A stretch of DNA of 64,000 nt from Methylobacterium sp. GXS13 (GTDB taxonomy: Bacteria > Pseudomonadota > Alphaproteobacteria > Rhizobiales > Beijerinckiaceae), in the NCBI RefSeq assembly GCF_001455965.1, contig NZ_LKKO01000035.1, positions 1-64,000 on the forward strand, in the 5' to 3' direction. Every line of letters begins with the position of its first letter. Within the stretch, counting starts at the first letter, position 1. Positions 24,851 through 32,911 of this stretch are shown in pieces. Position numbers and translations under genes: made by a program. Below the pieces are notes generated by a model. The model saw only the letters and a list, made by a program, of their open reading frames with translations, was not told the origin of the DNA and ran no database searches.

Positions 24851-25877
24851 AGGCCTGCGCGTCGTCGCCCCTGGTATCACCTCGACCCTGCAGGATGCCG
24901 GTCGGCAGGGCTACCTGCGCTACGGCATCTCCGGGTCCGGGGCGATGGATCCCGATCTGCTGGCCCTGGCCAACGCCCTTGTCGGCAATCTGCTCGACAC
25001 GGCGGTGATCGAGATGGCGATGGTTGGCCCTACCCTCGTCTGCGAGGTGGAATCCTGTCGCATCGCCCTCGCAGGGGCGCCCTTCGCGATGAGTCTGAAT
25101 GGGCGCATACTTGACTCCTTCACCGCCCACGACCTACGGCGGGGGGATCGGCTCATCCTGGGCGCCCCACGGCAGGGCTTACGGGCCTGCCTCGCGGTCA
25201 CCGGGGGCTTCGCCGTGGCGCCGATGCTCGCCAGCGTCTCGACGCATACCCGCACTCGCCTAGGCGGCCTGGATGGCAATCCTCTCGCCGCGGGCGACCT
25301 GCTACCTCTCGGCGCGCCCAAGTTCAGCGACCGACCGCTGACCCTGCCGCCGCTCCACCGGCCACGTTTAGGCGGTCCGATCCGGGTTGTTCTCGGGCCG
25401 CAGGCTGACAGCTTCACCGAAGAGGGTCTGCGAACCTTCCTCTCCGTGCCCTACACGCTCACCGCGCGGGCGGACCGGATGGGCTGCCACCTCGACGGGC
25501 CGCCGATCGCCCATGCAGACGGCTTCAACATAGTCTCAGACGGGATCGTGAACGGCTCGATCCAGGTGCCCGGACACGGACGCCCCCTCATCCTGCTCGC
25601 CGACCGCCACACCACCGGAGGGTATCCAAAGATCGCGACGGTGATCACGGCCGATCTCGGTCGCCTGGCGCAGGTGCGGCCGGGCGAAACGATTGTGTTC
25701 GAAGCCGTCACCGTCGAGGAGGCCCAGTCCCTCGCCCGCGGGGCGAGACGTACCCTGGCAGCGCGACGGGCGGCCCTCGTACCGGCCGGCGGCGCAGAGC
25801 TCGACAGCGCATTCCTGCTGTCCTGCAACCTCATCGGTGGCGTCATCTCGGCGGGCGCCCTCGAACCGGCCGCCTGA
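24843..25877 (+). CDS. pxpC: 5-oxoprolinase subunit C (KipA family)
   Basis: A 344-residue KipA/AHS2-type protein starting MAEGLRVVAPG. The blocks STLQDAGRQGYLRYGISGSG, RADRMGCHLDGPPI and TTGGYPKIATVITADLG are those of biotin-dependent-carboxyltransferase-like subunits. ATG 24843 is chosen as it overlaps the pxpB stop and the fold begins directly. With PxpA and PxpB it completes 5-oxoprolinase. No biotin carboxylase or carrier gene is nearby, which argues against a urea/allophanate carboxylase role. Confidence 0.93.
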   Translation: MAEGLRVVAPGITSTLQDAGRQGYLRYGISGSGAMDPDLLALANALVGNLLDTAVIEMAMVGPTLVCEVESCRIALAGAPFAMSLNGRILDSFTAHDLRRGDRLILGAPRQGLRACLAVTGGFAVAPMLASVSTHTRTRLGGLDGNPLAAGDLLPLGAPKFSDRPLTLPPLHRPRLGGPIRVVLGPQADSFTEEGLRTFLSVPYTLTARADRMGCHLDGPPIAHADGFNIVSDGIVNGSIQVPGHGRPLILLADRHTTGGYPKIATVITADLGRLAQVRPGETIVFEAVTVEEAQSLARGARRTLAARRAALVPAGGAELDSAFLLSCNLIGGVISAGALEPAA

Positions 25878-25919
25878 GGGCGCGACGGTCCCATCCATAC
25901 ACAACGAAAAGGCTTATCG

Positions 25920-26333
25920 ATGCTGACGCCATTCCACCTTGCTTACCACGTCACCGACCTCGACGCGGCGCGCCGCTTCTACGGCGGTGTGCTCGGCTGC
26001 CGGGAGGGGCGCAGCACGGAAACCTGGGTGGATTTCGAATTCTTCGGCCATCAAATCTCGCTGCATCTGGGTGAGCCCTTCGCGACGACCCGAACCGGAA
26101 AGGTTGGCAACCACATGGTGATGATGCCCCATCTCGGCGTGGTGCTGCCGCTCGACACCTGGGAGGCACTGGCCGCCCGCATTGAGGCGGAGGGGGTTGC
26201 TTTTGACATCCCACCGGTAATCCGTTTCGCGGGGGAGCCCGGCGAGCAGCGCACGATGTTCTTCTTCGACCCAAGCGGAAACCCCATTGAAATCAAGGGT
26301 TTCAGGGATCTTAATAGCGTCTTCGAACACTGA
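25920..26333 (+). CDS. VOC-superfamily (glyoxalase-like) protein
   Basis: A 137-residue protein with two beta-alpha-beta-beta-beta repeats of the vicinal oxygen chelate fold. The first repeat has the metal-ligand His in FHLAYHVTDLDAARRFYGG and a Glu in WVDFEFFGHQ. The second ends with the Glu in FDPSGNPIEIKGF. Such proteins act as dioxygenases, isomerases, lyases or binding proteins, so the reaction cannot be assigned. It is the last gene of the plus-strand pxp operon, 42 bases after pxpC, and may handle a downstream metabolite. Confidence 0.85.
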   Translation: MLTPFHLAYHVTDLDAARRFYGGVLGCREGRSTETWVDFEFFGHQISLHLGEPFATTRTGKVGNHMVMMPHLGVVLPLDTWEALAARIEAEGVAFDIPPVIRFAGEPGEQRTMFFFDPSGNPIEIKGFRDLNSVFEH

Positions 26334-26873
26334 ATTGCATTTGCAGTTAGCTCTTACGCGCCTGAATACCGGCTCGTACATTTCGCTACGCAGTCGAGCC
26401 GACGGGGGGGCGGAGCACTGAGGCGGATTGCCGTTGAATGTCCGCTTCGAGGAAAAGGAGGAAGGCGTTTAAATGACTGAAATGGGCGCAGAGCCGAACG
26501 ACTGGTTTTGCGCTCATTGGCGATCCGGCATGACGTAGTCTGGCCGCAAGCGGAATGGCTGCTTTGGTGCAGCTGCGTCGAAGAAGCGGACGAACCCCTA
26601 TCGCTCCAACGAAAACATAGGCCTGTGTGAATATCATCGCGAAAGCGGACCGCTACGGGTTCGGCTGGCCGGTCGATCCACCTCCACCCGATAGGTCCGA
26701 GGGGCCCCTTCTGCGTGCGCTTCGCAGCACGAGCGTGGCGCAGGGGTACGTCGCGATCTTGCCCGTCCTTGCACGACCCGCCGGGAAGCCTCCGGCGCCG
26801 GCCTGGAACGGCCGGCCGGTGGCGACCGCCGCCGCGGGATAAGGCGATGGGGCCGGTCAGCGGAGAGCAGTGC
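26334..26873. other. Non-coding region holding a dispersed repeat
   Basis: About 540 bp between convergent genes. Its middle (26471-26543) is copy 2 of repeat family A; this copy continues past 26543 with CCGCAAGCGGAATGGC and TTGGTGCAGC. An 83-codon open frame on the minus strand follows the repeat but resembles no gene I know and is probably a chance frame. No clear terminator is seen. The rest has no recognised feature. Confidence 0.5.
26471..26543. repeat. Dispersed repeat family A, copy 2
   Basis: Matches 9609-9682 on the same strand in blocks (GAGCCGAAC, GGTTTTGC, GCGATCCGGC, GACGTAGTCTGG) with about a quarter of positions changed. This copy is not cut at the end and lies in non-coding DNA between convergent genes, a typical location for short interspersed bacterial repeats. 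Confidence 0.6.
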
Positions 26874-28241
26874 CTAGAGCGGGTCGTCGCGTTCGATCGG
26901 CTCGACCACCAGCAGCATCACCCCCAGCGCCAGGAGCGACGAAGCGCCGAGAAACAGGAACACGGCATCCCAGCTGTAGGCGTCCAGAAGCAGCCCGGTC
27001 AGGAAGGGAAACAGCGCGCCTCCGGCTTGGCCGCCGGTGTTCACCACCGACACGGCCAACGGATAGGCGTCCTTCGTCGTCAGCCCCGCGGGGTAGACCG
27101 TGAAGGACGAATACCCGACGTTCAGCAGGAAGCCGGTGAGAAACAGTAGGATCGCGAGGGTTACCGGCTCGTTCGGGGCGTGGACGAGCGCATACATCAT
27201 GAACACGGTCGAGACCGTGCTGATTAGGATGGTCGGCTTGCGCCTCTTGCCGACGAGGCGGTCGGAGAACAGGCCACCCATGATGTTGCCGAGCACGCCC
27301 CCCACGAACGGAGCCGAGGCGACGAACCCGACGTTCATCAGCGAGAAATGTTTGACGTTGGTCAGGTAAGTCGGCAGCCAGGCGAGGATGACGTTGATGA
27401 TGCCGGTCATCATCAGATAGCCGATGGCAAGACCCCAGATATTGCCGGACGCGAACGTCTCCCGGGCCGTGGCGATGGATCGGACCGATCGCCCCCGAAT
27501 GACGCGATCGAGGCGGTCGAAGCGCGGCGCGACGGATAACGTCGGCCTCGCGGCGGGGGCGGGGCCGGCGGGCGTGGCCACGCGCCCGCTGGCGATATGG
27601 GCCGCCTCGGCGGGGGACACGAAGCGGCTACGCGCGGGCTCGTCCACCACGAGGACATACCAGAGCACGGCGAAAATCAGCCCCGGCAGCGCGCAGATGA
27701 AGAAGACATACTGCCAGCCGAGCGTGGCGATGATCAGCGCCCCGAGCGGCGGTACGATGACGGGTCCGAACTTGGCGGCCGCGAGGAACAGGCCGACCGC
27801 GGTTCCCTTCTCTTGGTCTGGGAACCACCGGTTCATGGTCGAGAGCATGGTGACCGGCAGGGGTGCCTCGGCAAAGCCCAGGGCGAGCCGATTCAGCTTC
27901 ATCGACAACGCCGAGCTCGTCGTGCCCAGCAGTCCCGTGAACAGCGAGGTCAGGATCATGAAGATCGGGAAGATGATGCGTGTGCCAAGGCGCTTCACCA
28001 ACAGACCTGCTGGGATCTGCATGACCGAATAGCCAACGAAAAACAGGCTGACGACCGCGCCCGCCTCGGTGTTGGTCATCGCGAACTCCTTCTTCACGAA
28101 GGGGAGTACGATCCCGATGTTGGCCCGGTCGGCAGCAGCCAACGTGTAGACGACGAAAATGAGACCCATGACGACCCAGCGATATCGGGTCATCTGCTCC
28201 GTCGCGGGAACCGACGCCCTGGTGGCTGCGCCTCTGGCCAT
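26874..28241 (-). CDS. MFS transporter, anion:cation symporter (ACS) family
   Basis: A 455-residue twelve-segment major facilitator. The charged motif AADRANIG in helix 1, FVKKEFAMTN and GLLVKRLGTR after helix 2 are typical of ACS carriers for organic anions (hexuronates, phthalates, tartrate and similar). ATG 28241 has GGAGGAAA 6 bases upstream. A central loop near residues 210-250 is rich in Ala/Pro. It is clearly related to the next gene (28342-29712). Two neighbouring carriers of one family imply two related substrates or import plus export. It is the distal gene of the minus-strand set. Confidence 0.92.
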   Translation of the reverse strand: MARGAATRASVPATEQMTRYRWVVMGLIFVVYTLAAADRANIGIVLPFVKKEFAMTNTEAGAVVSLFFVGYSVMQIPAGLLVKRLGTRIIFPIFMILTSLFTGLLGTTSSALSMKLNRLALGFAEAPLPVTMLSTMNRWFPDQEKGTAVGLFLAAAKFGPVIVPPLGALIIATLGWQYVFFICALPGLIFAVLWYVLVVDEPARSRFVSPAEAAHIASGRVATPAGPAPAARPTLSVAPRFDRLDRVIRGRSVRSIATARETFASGNIWGLAIGYLMMTGIINVILAWLPTYLTNVKHFSLMNVGFVASAPFVGGVLGNIMGGLFSDRLVGKRRKPTILISTVSTVFMMYALVHAPNEPVTLAILLFLTGFLLNVGYSSFTVYPAGLTTKDAYPLAVSVVNTGGQAGGALFPFLTGLLLDAYSWDAVFLFLGASSLLALGVMLLVVEPIERDDPL

Positions 28242-28341
28242 GTCCGTTTCCTCCGATCGCGCGCCGCGCCTTGTTCGAGCACGGTGAGCGTACTCCGTCC
28301 TTCGCCGACGCCGCCCGCAGGAGCCGCCGGGCTGTGCCACC

Positions 28342-29712
28342 TCAGCGTCGCGGTGTCTCCGCCGCGGCGGTGCGGAGGATCGGCTCTCGCATACTGACCA
28401 CGGTGAGGAAGGTCAGCAGCGAGGTCGAGGCGAGGAACAGGAACACCGCGTCCCAGTCCGCCCAGTCGAGCACCATGCCGACCACGAAGGGCGCGAAGGC
28501 GCCGCCCAGCGAGCCGCCGGTGTTAACAATGGCCGCCGCCAGCGGTGTCTTCTCCTTGGCGGTCAACCCCATTGGATAGACGAGGAACGTCGAATAGCCG
28601 AGGTTGAGCAGAAGACCCGTCGCGGAGAACAGAAGCGCCAGCAGCCACGGGTCGGCCGGCGCGTAAATGAGGCCGTACATTGTGACGATCGTAGCCGCCG
28701 AGGTGAGAAGCATCATCGGCTTGCGCCGTCCACCGAGGAGCTTGTCGGAGATCAGGCCGCCGAGCACATTGCCGATGATCGCGCCGATCCATGGCGTCGA
28801 GGCGACAAAGCCCATCGCGAACAGCGGGTACTTCTTCACGGTGACTAGATAGGTCGGCACCCAGGTCATGATTGCGTAGGCAATGCCGACCATGAAGAAG
28901 TATCCGATCGCGCAGGCCCAGATGTCCCAGGAACGCAACACCTCGCGGGTTGTGGAGAGCGGTGCGCAGGTGCGGGCTCGGATCAGTCTGTCGAGGACGG
29001 GCATTTCCCTCTGCACCGGTACAGAATTGCCTGCCGCCGCCGCGCCGCGCCCCGTCTCGATGAGCGTGCGTTCGATCTCGGAGACGAACCGGCTGTTCTG
29101 TGGCGTATCGCGCACCAGCAGCAGCCACGCCGCAGCCAGCACGAAGCCAGGCACCGCGAAAATGAAGAACACCTCGCGCCATCCGAAATGGTAGATGATG
29201 AGCGCGCAGAGGGGCGGCACGAGCGCGGGTGCGGCCTTGATCGAGGCCATGAACACGCCCGTGGCTGTGCCCTTTTCCTGGGTTGGGAACCAGCGGTTGA
29301 TGATGGTGAGGATGCCGATATTGATCGGTCCCTCGGCGACCCCCAGGGCGGCGCGTCCGATCTTGAGTTGCAGGGCACTGCCGGCAAAGCCCATGAAGAA
29401 GGTCGCGATCGAGGTTGCGATCATCGCCAGGCTGAACGGCCAGCGCACACCAAAGCGCTGATAGATCAGGCTGAACGGTACTTGGACGATGGCGTATCCG
29501 ATGTAAAACAAGCTCGCAAGCGCGCCGATATCGGTATTCGAGAGTTCGAATTCCTTCTTTATATAGGGAGCAACAACGCCGATATTGGCGCGATCGGCAC
29601 CCGCGATGAGGTAGATGAGGAAGCACAGGGTCAGCACGACCCAGCGAAAGCCGCTCTTGGCCGGCCGAGCTGCGGCTGCGGCGGGCGGGTCCAGGGCGAA
29701 GTCGGCACGCAT
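28342..29712 (-). CDS. MFS transporter, ACS family (paralogue of its neighbour)
   Basis: A 456-residue carrier with the same signatures as the gene after it (AGADRANIGVVAPYIKKEF, LIYQRFGVRW). It is similar throughout, including the central polar loop and the C-terminal YSTFLVYPMGLTAKEKTPLA block, which matches YSSFTVYPAGLTTKDAYPLA. ATG 29712 follows GGAGG at a spacing of 9. It starts just after the stop of the hydroxyacid dehydrogenase gene (TGACATG), so these two are coupled. It should import an organic acid that the dehydrogenase and the RraA-like enzyme process. Confidence 0.92.
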   Translation of the reverse strand: MRADFALDPPAAAAARPAKSGFRWVVLTLCFLIYLIAGADRANIGVVAPYIKKEFELSNTDIGALASLFYIGYAIVQVPFSLIYQRFGVRWPFSLAMIATSIATFFMGFAGSALQLKIGRAALGVAEGPINIGILTIINRWFPTQEKGTATGVFMASIKAAPALVPPLCALIIYHFGWREVFFIFAVPGFVLAAAWLLLVRDTPQNSRFVSEIERTLIETGRGAAAAGNSVPVQREMPVLDRLIRARTCAPLSTTREVLRSWDIWACAIGYFFMVGIAYAIMTWVPTYLVTVKKYPLFAMGFVASTPWIGAIIGNVLGGLISDKLLGGRRKPMMLLTSAATIVTMYGLIYAPADPWLLALLFSATGLLLNLGYSTFLVYPMGLTAKEKTPLAAAIVNTGGSLGGAFAPFVVGMVLDWADWDAVFLFLASTSLLTFLTVVSMREPILRTAAAETPRR

Positions 29713-29713
29713 G

Positions 29714-30724
29714 TCAGCACACCTCCAGCGCGGCACGGCCGTCGGCGACGATGCAGTCGGCGGGCGGGGATCGGCCGGTGAGTATGTCGACCACGGCCCT
29801 GGCCGCGATCAGGTTGGTGCGGGCGAGGCCGCCATCGGTGGCGGCGGCCGTGTGCGGCGTGGCGACGACGCGCTCCAGCCCGATCAGCGCATTGGCGGCT
29901 TGGCTGGCCGCGGGGTTCTTCTCGGCCTCGAACACGTCGAGACCCGCTCCAGCAACGTGACCGGAGATAATCGCCTCGTAGAGGTCCCACTCGTTCACCA
30001 GCCCGCCGCGGGCGGTGTTGACGAGGATTGCTCCGGGCTTCATCTGGGCCAGGGCAATCCTGTCGATCAGGTGCGCTGTCGAGGCGTCGAGGGGCGCGTG
30101 CAGGGTGACGAAATCCGACTCGCGCAGCAGCGTCCCTAGATCCACCCGCGCGACCTTGTGGGCGGCGGCGAAACCGTCATCCGCTGCAATGTCGGTGGCG
30201 AGGATCCTGACATCGAAGCCGGCGAGGCGGTGGGCGACGCAGCGGCCGATGCGCCCGAGCCCGATGATGCCGACCGTGCTGCCGGTCAGCTCCTCGCCAA
30301 TGCGGTAGGTCCAGTCGCCCGCCCGGAGAGCGAGCGGAAAGGTCGCCAGCCGCTTGGCCACCGCCAGCATCAGGCCAATCGTATGGTCGGCCACTGAGGC
30401 GCTGTTGCCGCCGGCGGCAATGGTGACGACCTTGCCGAGCCGCGCCGCGGCGAGATGGTCGATCTGCTCGAATCCGACGCCGCGGCGCGCCAGAACCTTG
30501 AGCCTGGGAAAGCGTGCCATCAGGTCGTGGCGGACGAAGGTACTGCCAAGAATCCAGGCGTCGACATCCCCCAGCAGGTCCGGCAGCATGTCGGGCGCGG
30601 GATCCGTGTTGTTGAGGTCTGGCTGGCGCACCTCGAAGCCCTGATCTTCGAGATAGACCCGCGCCCTGGGGTCGAAGCCCCGCGGCGTGACGAGCACGCG
30701 CATCCGATTCGCGAGTGGGCTCAC
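29714..30724 (-). CDS. D-2-hydroxyacid dehydrogenase family protein (phosphoglycerate-dehydrogenase-like)
   Basis: A 336-residue NAD-dependent dehydrogenase. The Rossmann motif is VGIIGLGRIGR (about residue 155), the catalytic Arg is in NTARGGLVNEWDL and the histidine is in TPHTAAATD. Family enzymes interconvert 2-ketoacids and D-2-hydroxyacids. GTG 30724 is chosen because GGAGGAA lies 9 bases before it; ATG 30703 is a possible second start. It sits between an RraA-type aldolase and two organic-acid carriers, which suggests a hydroxyacid catabolic route. It is not close to the dehydrogenase at 20970 beyond family level. Confidence 0.9.
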   Translation of the reverse strand: MSPLANRMRVLVTPRGFDPRARVYLEDQGFEVRQPDLNNTDPAPDMLPDLLGDVDAWILGSTFVRHDLMARFPRLKVLARRGVGFEQIDHLAAARLGKVVTIAAGGNSASVADHTIGLMLAVAKRLATFPLALRAGDWTYRIGEELTGSTVGIIGLGRIGRCVAHRLAGFDVRILATDIAADDGFAAAHKVARVDLGTLLRESDFVTLHAPLDASTAHLIDRIALAQMKPGAILVNTARGGLVNEWDLYEAIISGHVAGAGLDVFEAEKNPAASQAANALIGLERVVATPHTAAATDGGLARTNLIAARAVVDILTGRSPPADCIVADGRAALEVC

Positions 30725-30866
30725 GGGTGGTGTTTCCTCCTGGGCGGCGAGAGGCTTGGTGCCATCGCCGGCGCCCCTCTCCGGGGGCCTTGTCGGTCGG
30801 TTGCCCGCGCCGCATGCGCCGCGAGCCGACTCCTGGCCATCGGTGGACGGCCTGAGACCGTCCCGC

Positions 30867-31514
30867 TCAACCAGCGGGGACCTTGCCGTAGCGGCCGTCG
30901 TAGCGACCCTCTCGGATCATCTGGAGAACCTCGGCCTCGCGCGCGTCCTGTGCGCGCACCGCCTCGATCAGGGAATGCGCGATTGAGGCCGGGAAGGTCA
31001 CGACACCATCTTCATCGCCGATCACCACGTCGCCGGGCTTGACGGTCCAGCCGCCGATGGCGACCGGTATATTGGTCGCGCCGGGCCCCAGCTTGTACGG
31101 CCCGCGATGGATCGCCGCCCGCGCGTAGCAGGGGAAATCGGACGCGGCGAAAACGGCCGAGTCTCGGATCGCCCCGTCGATGACGAAGCCGGCGCAGCCC
31201 CGGCTCTCAGCGATGGCTTTCATTATATCGCCGACCAGAGCCCGGGTCGTATCGCCGCCGCCTGCGACGACCAGGACGTCGCCGGGGCGAACCTCGTTGA
31301 GGGCTTGATGGATCGCGAGGTTGTCGCCGGCGCGGACCTGCACGGTAAAGGCCGTACCGATGAGCTTGCCGCCGCGATGGAACGGGCGCAGTCCGACGAG
31401 GCCGGGCATGCGATCAAGGTTGTCGCTGATCGACGGCGTCGTGGCGTCGCGGAACGCCGCGATGATGGCCGGGTCGACCGCCGGGGCGGGCGGGTTCAGG
31501 CTGACATTCGCCAC
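30867..31514 (-). CDS. RraA-family protein, probable 4-hydroxy-4-methyl-2-oxoglutarate-type aldolase
   Basis: A 215-residue RraA-fold protein. The class II pyruvate aldolase signature is complete: GVVG-like PGLVGLRPFHRGGK, then GDNLAIHQALNEVRPGDVLV and the catalytic Arg-Asp in VIDGAIRDSAVF. Aldolases of this type cleave 4-hydroxy-2-ketoacids to pyruvate and a second carbonyl compound. GTG 31514 has GGAGG 6 bases upstream. It is the first gene of the minus-strand set and is divergent from a LysR regulator that probably controls it. True RraA proteins that inhibit RNase E lack the aldolase context. Confidence 0.88.
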   Translation of the reverse strand: MANVSLNPPAPAVDPAIIAAFRDATTPSISDNLDRMPGLVGLRPFHRGGKLIGTAFTVQVRAGDNLAIHQALNEVRPGDVLVVAGGGDTTRALVGDIMKAIAESRGCAGFVIDGAIRDSAVFAASDFPCYARAAIHRGPYKLGPGATNIPVAIGGWTVKPGDVVIGDEDGVVTFPASIAHSLIEAVRAQDAREAEVLQMIREGRYDGRYGKVPAG

Positions 31515-31561
31515 GGCATTCCTCCGTTTTCTTTGACCGGAGAGAGTACAGGCTTGAGGGA

Positions 31562-31598
31562 ACGGGAAAACCCGTGTTTCCCCTGCTTCTCAAGCAGG
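31562..31598. promoter_or_regulatory. Two adjacent palindromes in the LysR/RraA divergent region
   Basis: ACGGG-AAAA-CCCGT (31562-31575) and CCTGCTT-CTC-AAGCAGG (31582-31598) are both perfect. They sit between the divergent RraA and LysR genes, where a LysR protein normally binds. The right arm of the second includes the GGAG of the LysR gene's ribosome binding site, so as RNA the hairpin could also limit translation of the regulator. Confidence 0.5.
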
Positions 31599-31610
31599 AG
31601 AATCCGGGCT

Positions 31611-32477
31611 GTGAACACACGTTTCTTGGGCACACTCTGCGCCGTGGCCGATACTGGCTCGCTGGCCGGGGCGGGGCGCGCGATCAGGCTCTCAAGCGCC
31701 GCCGTCGCAGAACAGATCCAGGCCCTCGAACGCGACCTCGGCGTTCGGCTGATCACCCGCCTTGGACGCACCGTGACCCTGACGGACGAGGGGCGCGCCG
31801 TCGTCGGCGCGGGCCGGGAGATCCTGACGCGGGTCGCGGACTTGACGCAGGTCGCTCAGCTCGGGCGGCTGAGCGGCACCCTGCGGATCGGATCGGTCTC
31901 GACCGCCCTGATGTCGGTCGTGCCGCCGGCCTTGAGACACATGGCCGAGCATCATCCGGAGATCGCCCTCAAGATCGTACCTGGCACTTCCTCCCAGCTG
32001 CAATTCATGCTGGAGAGCAGCGAGATCGACTGCGCGATCACGGTCAGGCCGATCTTCGAGACCGCCAAGGAGTTCGGCTGGCATCTGATCCGCGAGGAGC
32101 CTTTGACTCTGGTGTGCCCGGCCGACCTCACCTTCGAGGGGGTGGAGGAGTGCCTATCCTCCGCATCGATGATCAGCATGTACAGGAACTCGCCGACCGG
32201 GCGCATCGCAGAGAGATTTCTTCAAGATAAGATGATCGTTGCGAAGGAACTGTTCGAAATCGAGGCGGCCGAAGTCATCCTCGTGCTGGTCTCGCAGGGC
32301 CTCGGTATCTCGCTCCTACCGAATTATGGCTTTCGGTCGAGCGCGGAGCGGCGCTTCCGGAAGGTGGCCATCGCCGACCGCGCTTATGGCAGATCCATCG
32401 GCATCCTCTATCGGCGCGGTGCGCGGATCTCGCTCATCAACACTTTCCACGCCGCCATCATCAGTGCCCACGCGTGA
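31611..32477 (+). CDS. LysR-family transcriptional regulator
   Basis: A 288-residue LysR-type regulator. The N-terminal HTH is VNTRFLGTLCAVADTGSLAG through SSAAVAEQIQALERDLGVRL, and the effector domain starts near residue 88 (LSGTLRIGSVSTALMSVVPP). The open frame runs far upstream over the RraA gene, but GTG 31611 is the true start: the HTH begins there and CAGGAG lies 10 bases before. It is divergent from the RraA/dehydrogenase/carrier genes and is probably their activator. It is followed by 430 bp before the ABC importer genes. Confidence 0.9.
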   Translation: MNTRFLGTLCAVADTGSLAGAGRAIRLSSAAVAEQIQALERDLGVRLITRLGRTVTLTDEGRAVVGAGREILTRVADLTQVAQLGRLSGTLRIGSVSTALMSVVPPALRHMAEHHPEIALKIVPGTSSQLQFMLESSEIDCAITVRPIFETAKEFGWHLIREEPLTLVCPADLTFEGVEECLSSASMISMYRNSPTGRIAERFLQDKMIVAKELFEIEAAEVILVLVSQGLGISLLPNYGFRSSAERRFRKVAIADRAYGRSIGILYRRGARISLINTFHAAIISAHA

Positions 32478-32911
32478 GGGCGTACGGCTCCGCTCACCGG
32501 AGAGGGGCCGTGGACTCAATCCAGCTTCAGGATGCGCCTGCAGCGGGCAAACAGCATTTCGACTGTCTTGCGCTGGCATCGCGGGTCCCACGTGAGGCCA
32601 CCCAGTGTCGCCGCCCAGTCGAACATTGCGAGCTGCTTGATGCTCGCTGCCATCGCGCCACTTGGCTGGTCGCGCGGCCCATGAAGGAAGACGATGTTAA
32701 AAGCGAACATTCTTCGCTTTCTTTCATGGCAGCCAAGCTCCATCACAACGTAAATGATTCTTTCGCGGCACGCTCCCATGCCGACCGACGTCCCCCCACG
32801 AGCAAGACACCAGTTCCGACGGACGGCGACTGCCGGGATCCTCAGGTTACAGGTCCGCCCGGCGACGGCGCGGTCGACACTCTGCACGCACGATCAGACG
32901 GTGGCCATTCC
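32478..32911. other. Intergenic region with an inverted repeat upstream of an ABC importer
   Basis: About 430 bp without a recognised gene. A 123-codon open frame on the minus strand (32516-32887) has no known relatives that I can name. A perfect inverted repeat AAAGCGAA-cattc-TTCGCTTT lies at 32700-32720 in an AT-richer patch and could be an operator for the importer genes downstream. Confidence 0.45.

Noticed and set aside
23350..25877. Urea or allophanate carboxylase-type system from the KipI/KipA-like genes
   Set aside because: No biotin carboxylase or carrier gene is nearby, and the LamB/YcsF gene directly before them makes 5-oxoprolinase the fitting assignment.
26386..26637. An 83-codon minus-strand frame overlapping repeat family A
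   Set aside because: A similar frame occurs opposite the other repeat copy simply because the repeat is shared; there is no start signal and no independent evidence of coding.
32516..32887. A 123-codon minus-strand frame in the gap before the ABC importer
   Set aside because: No ribosome binding site or recognised motif; the composition is compatible with chance. Kept only as a remark in the intergenic entry.
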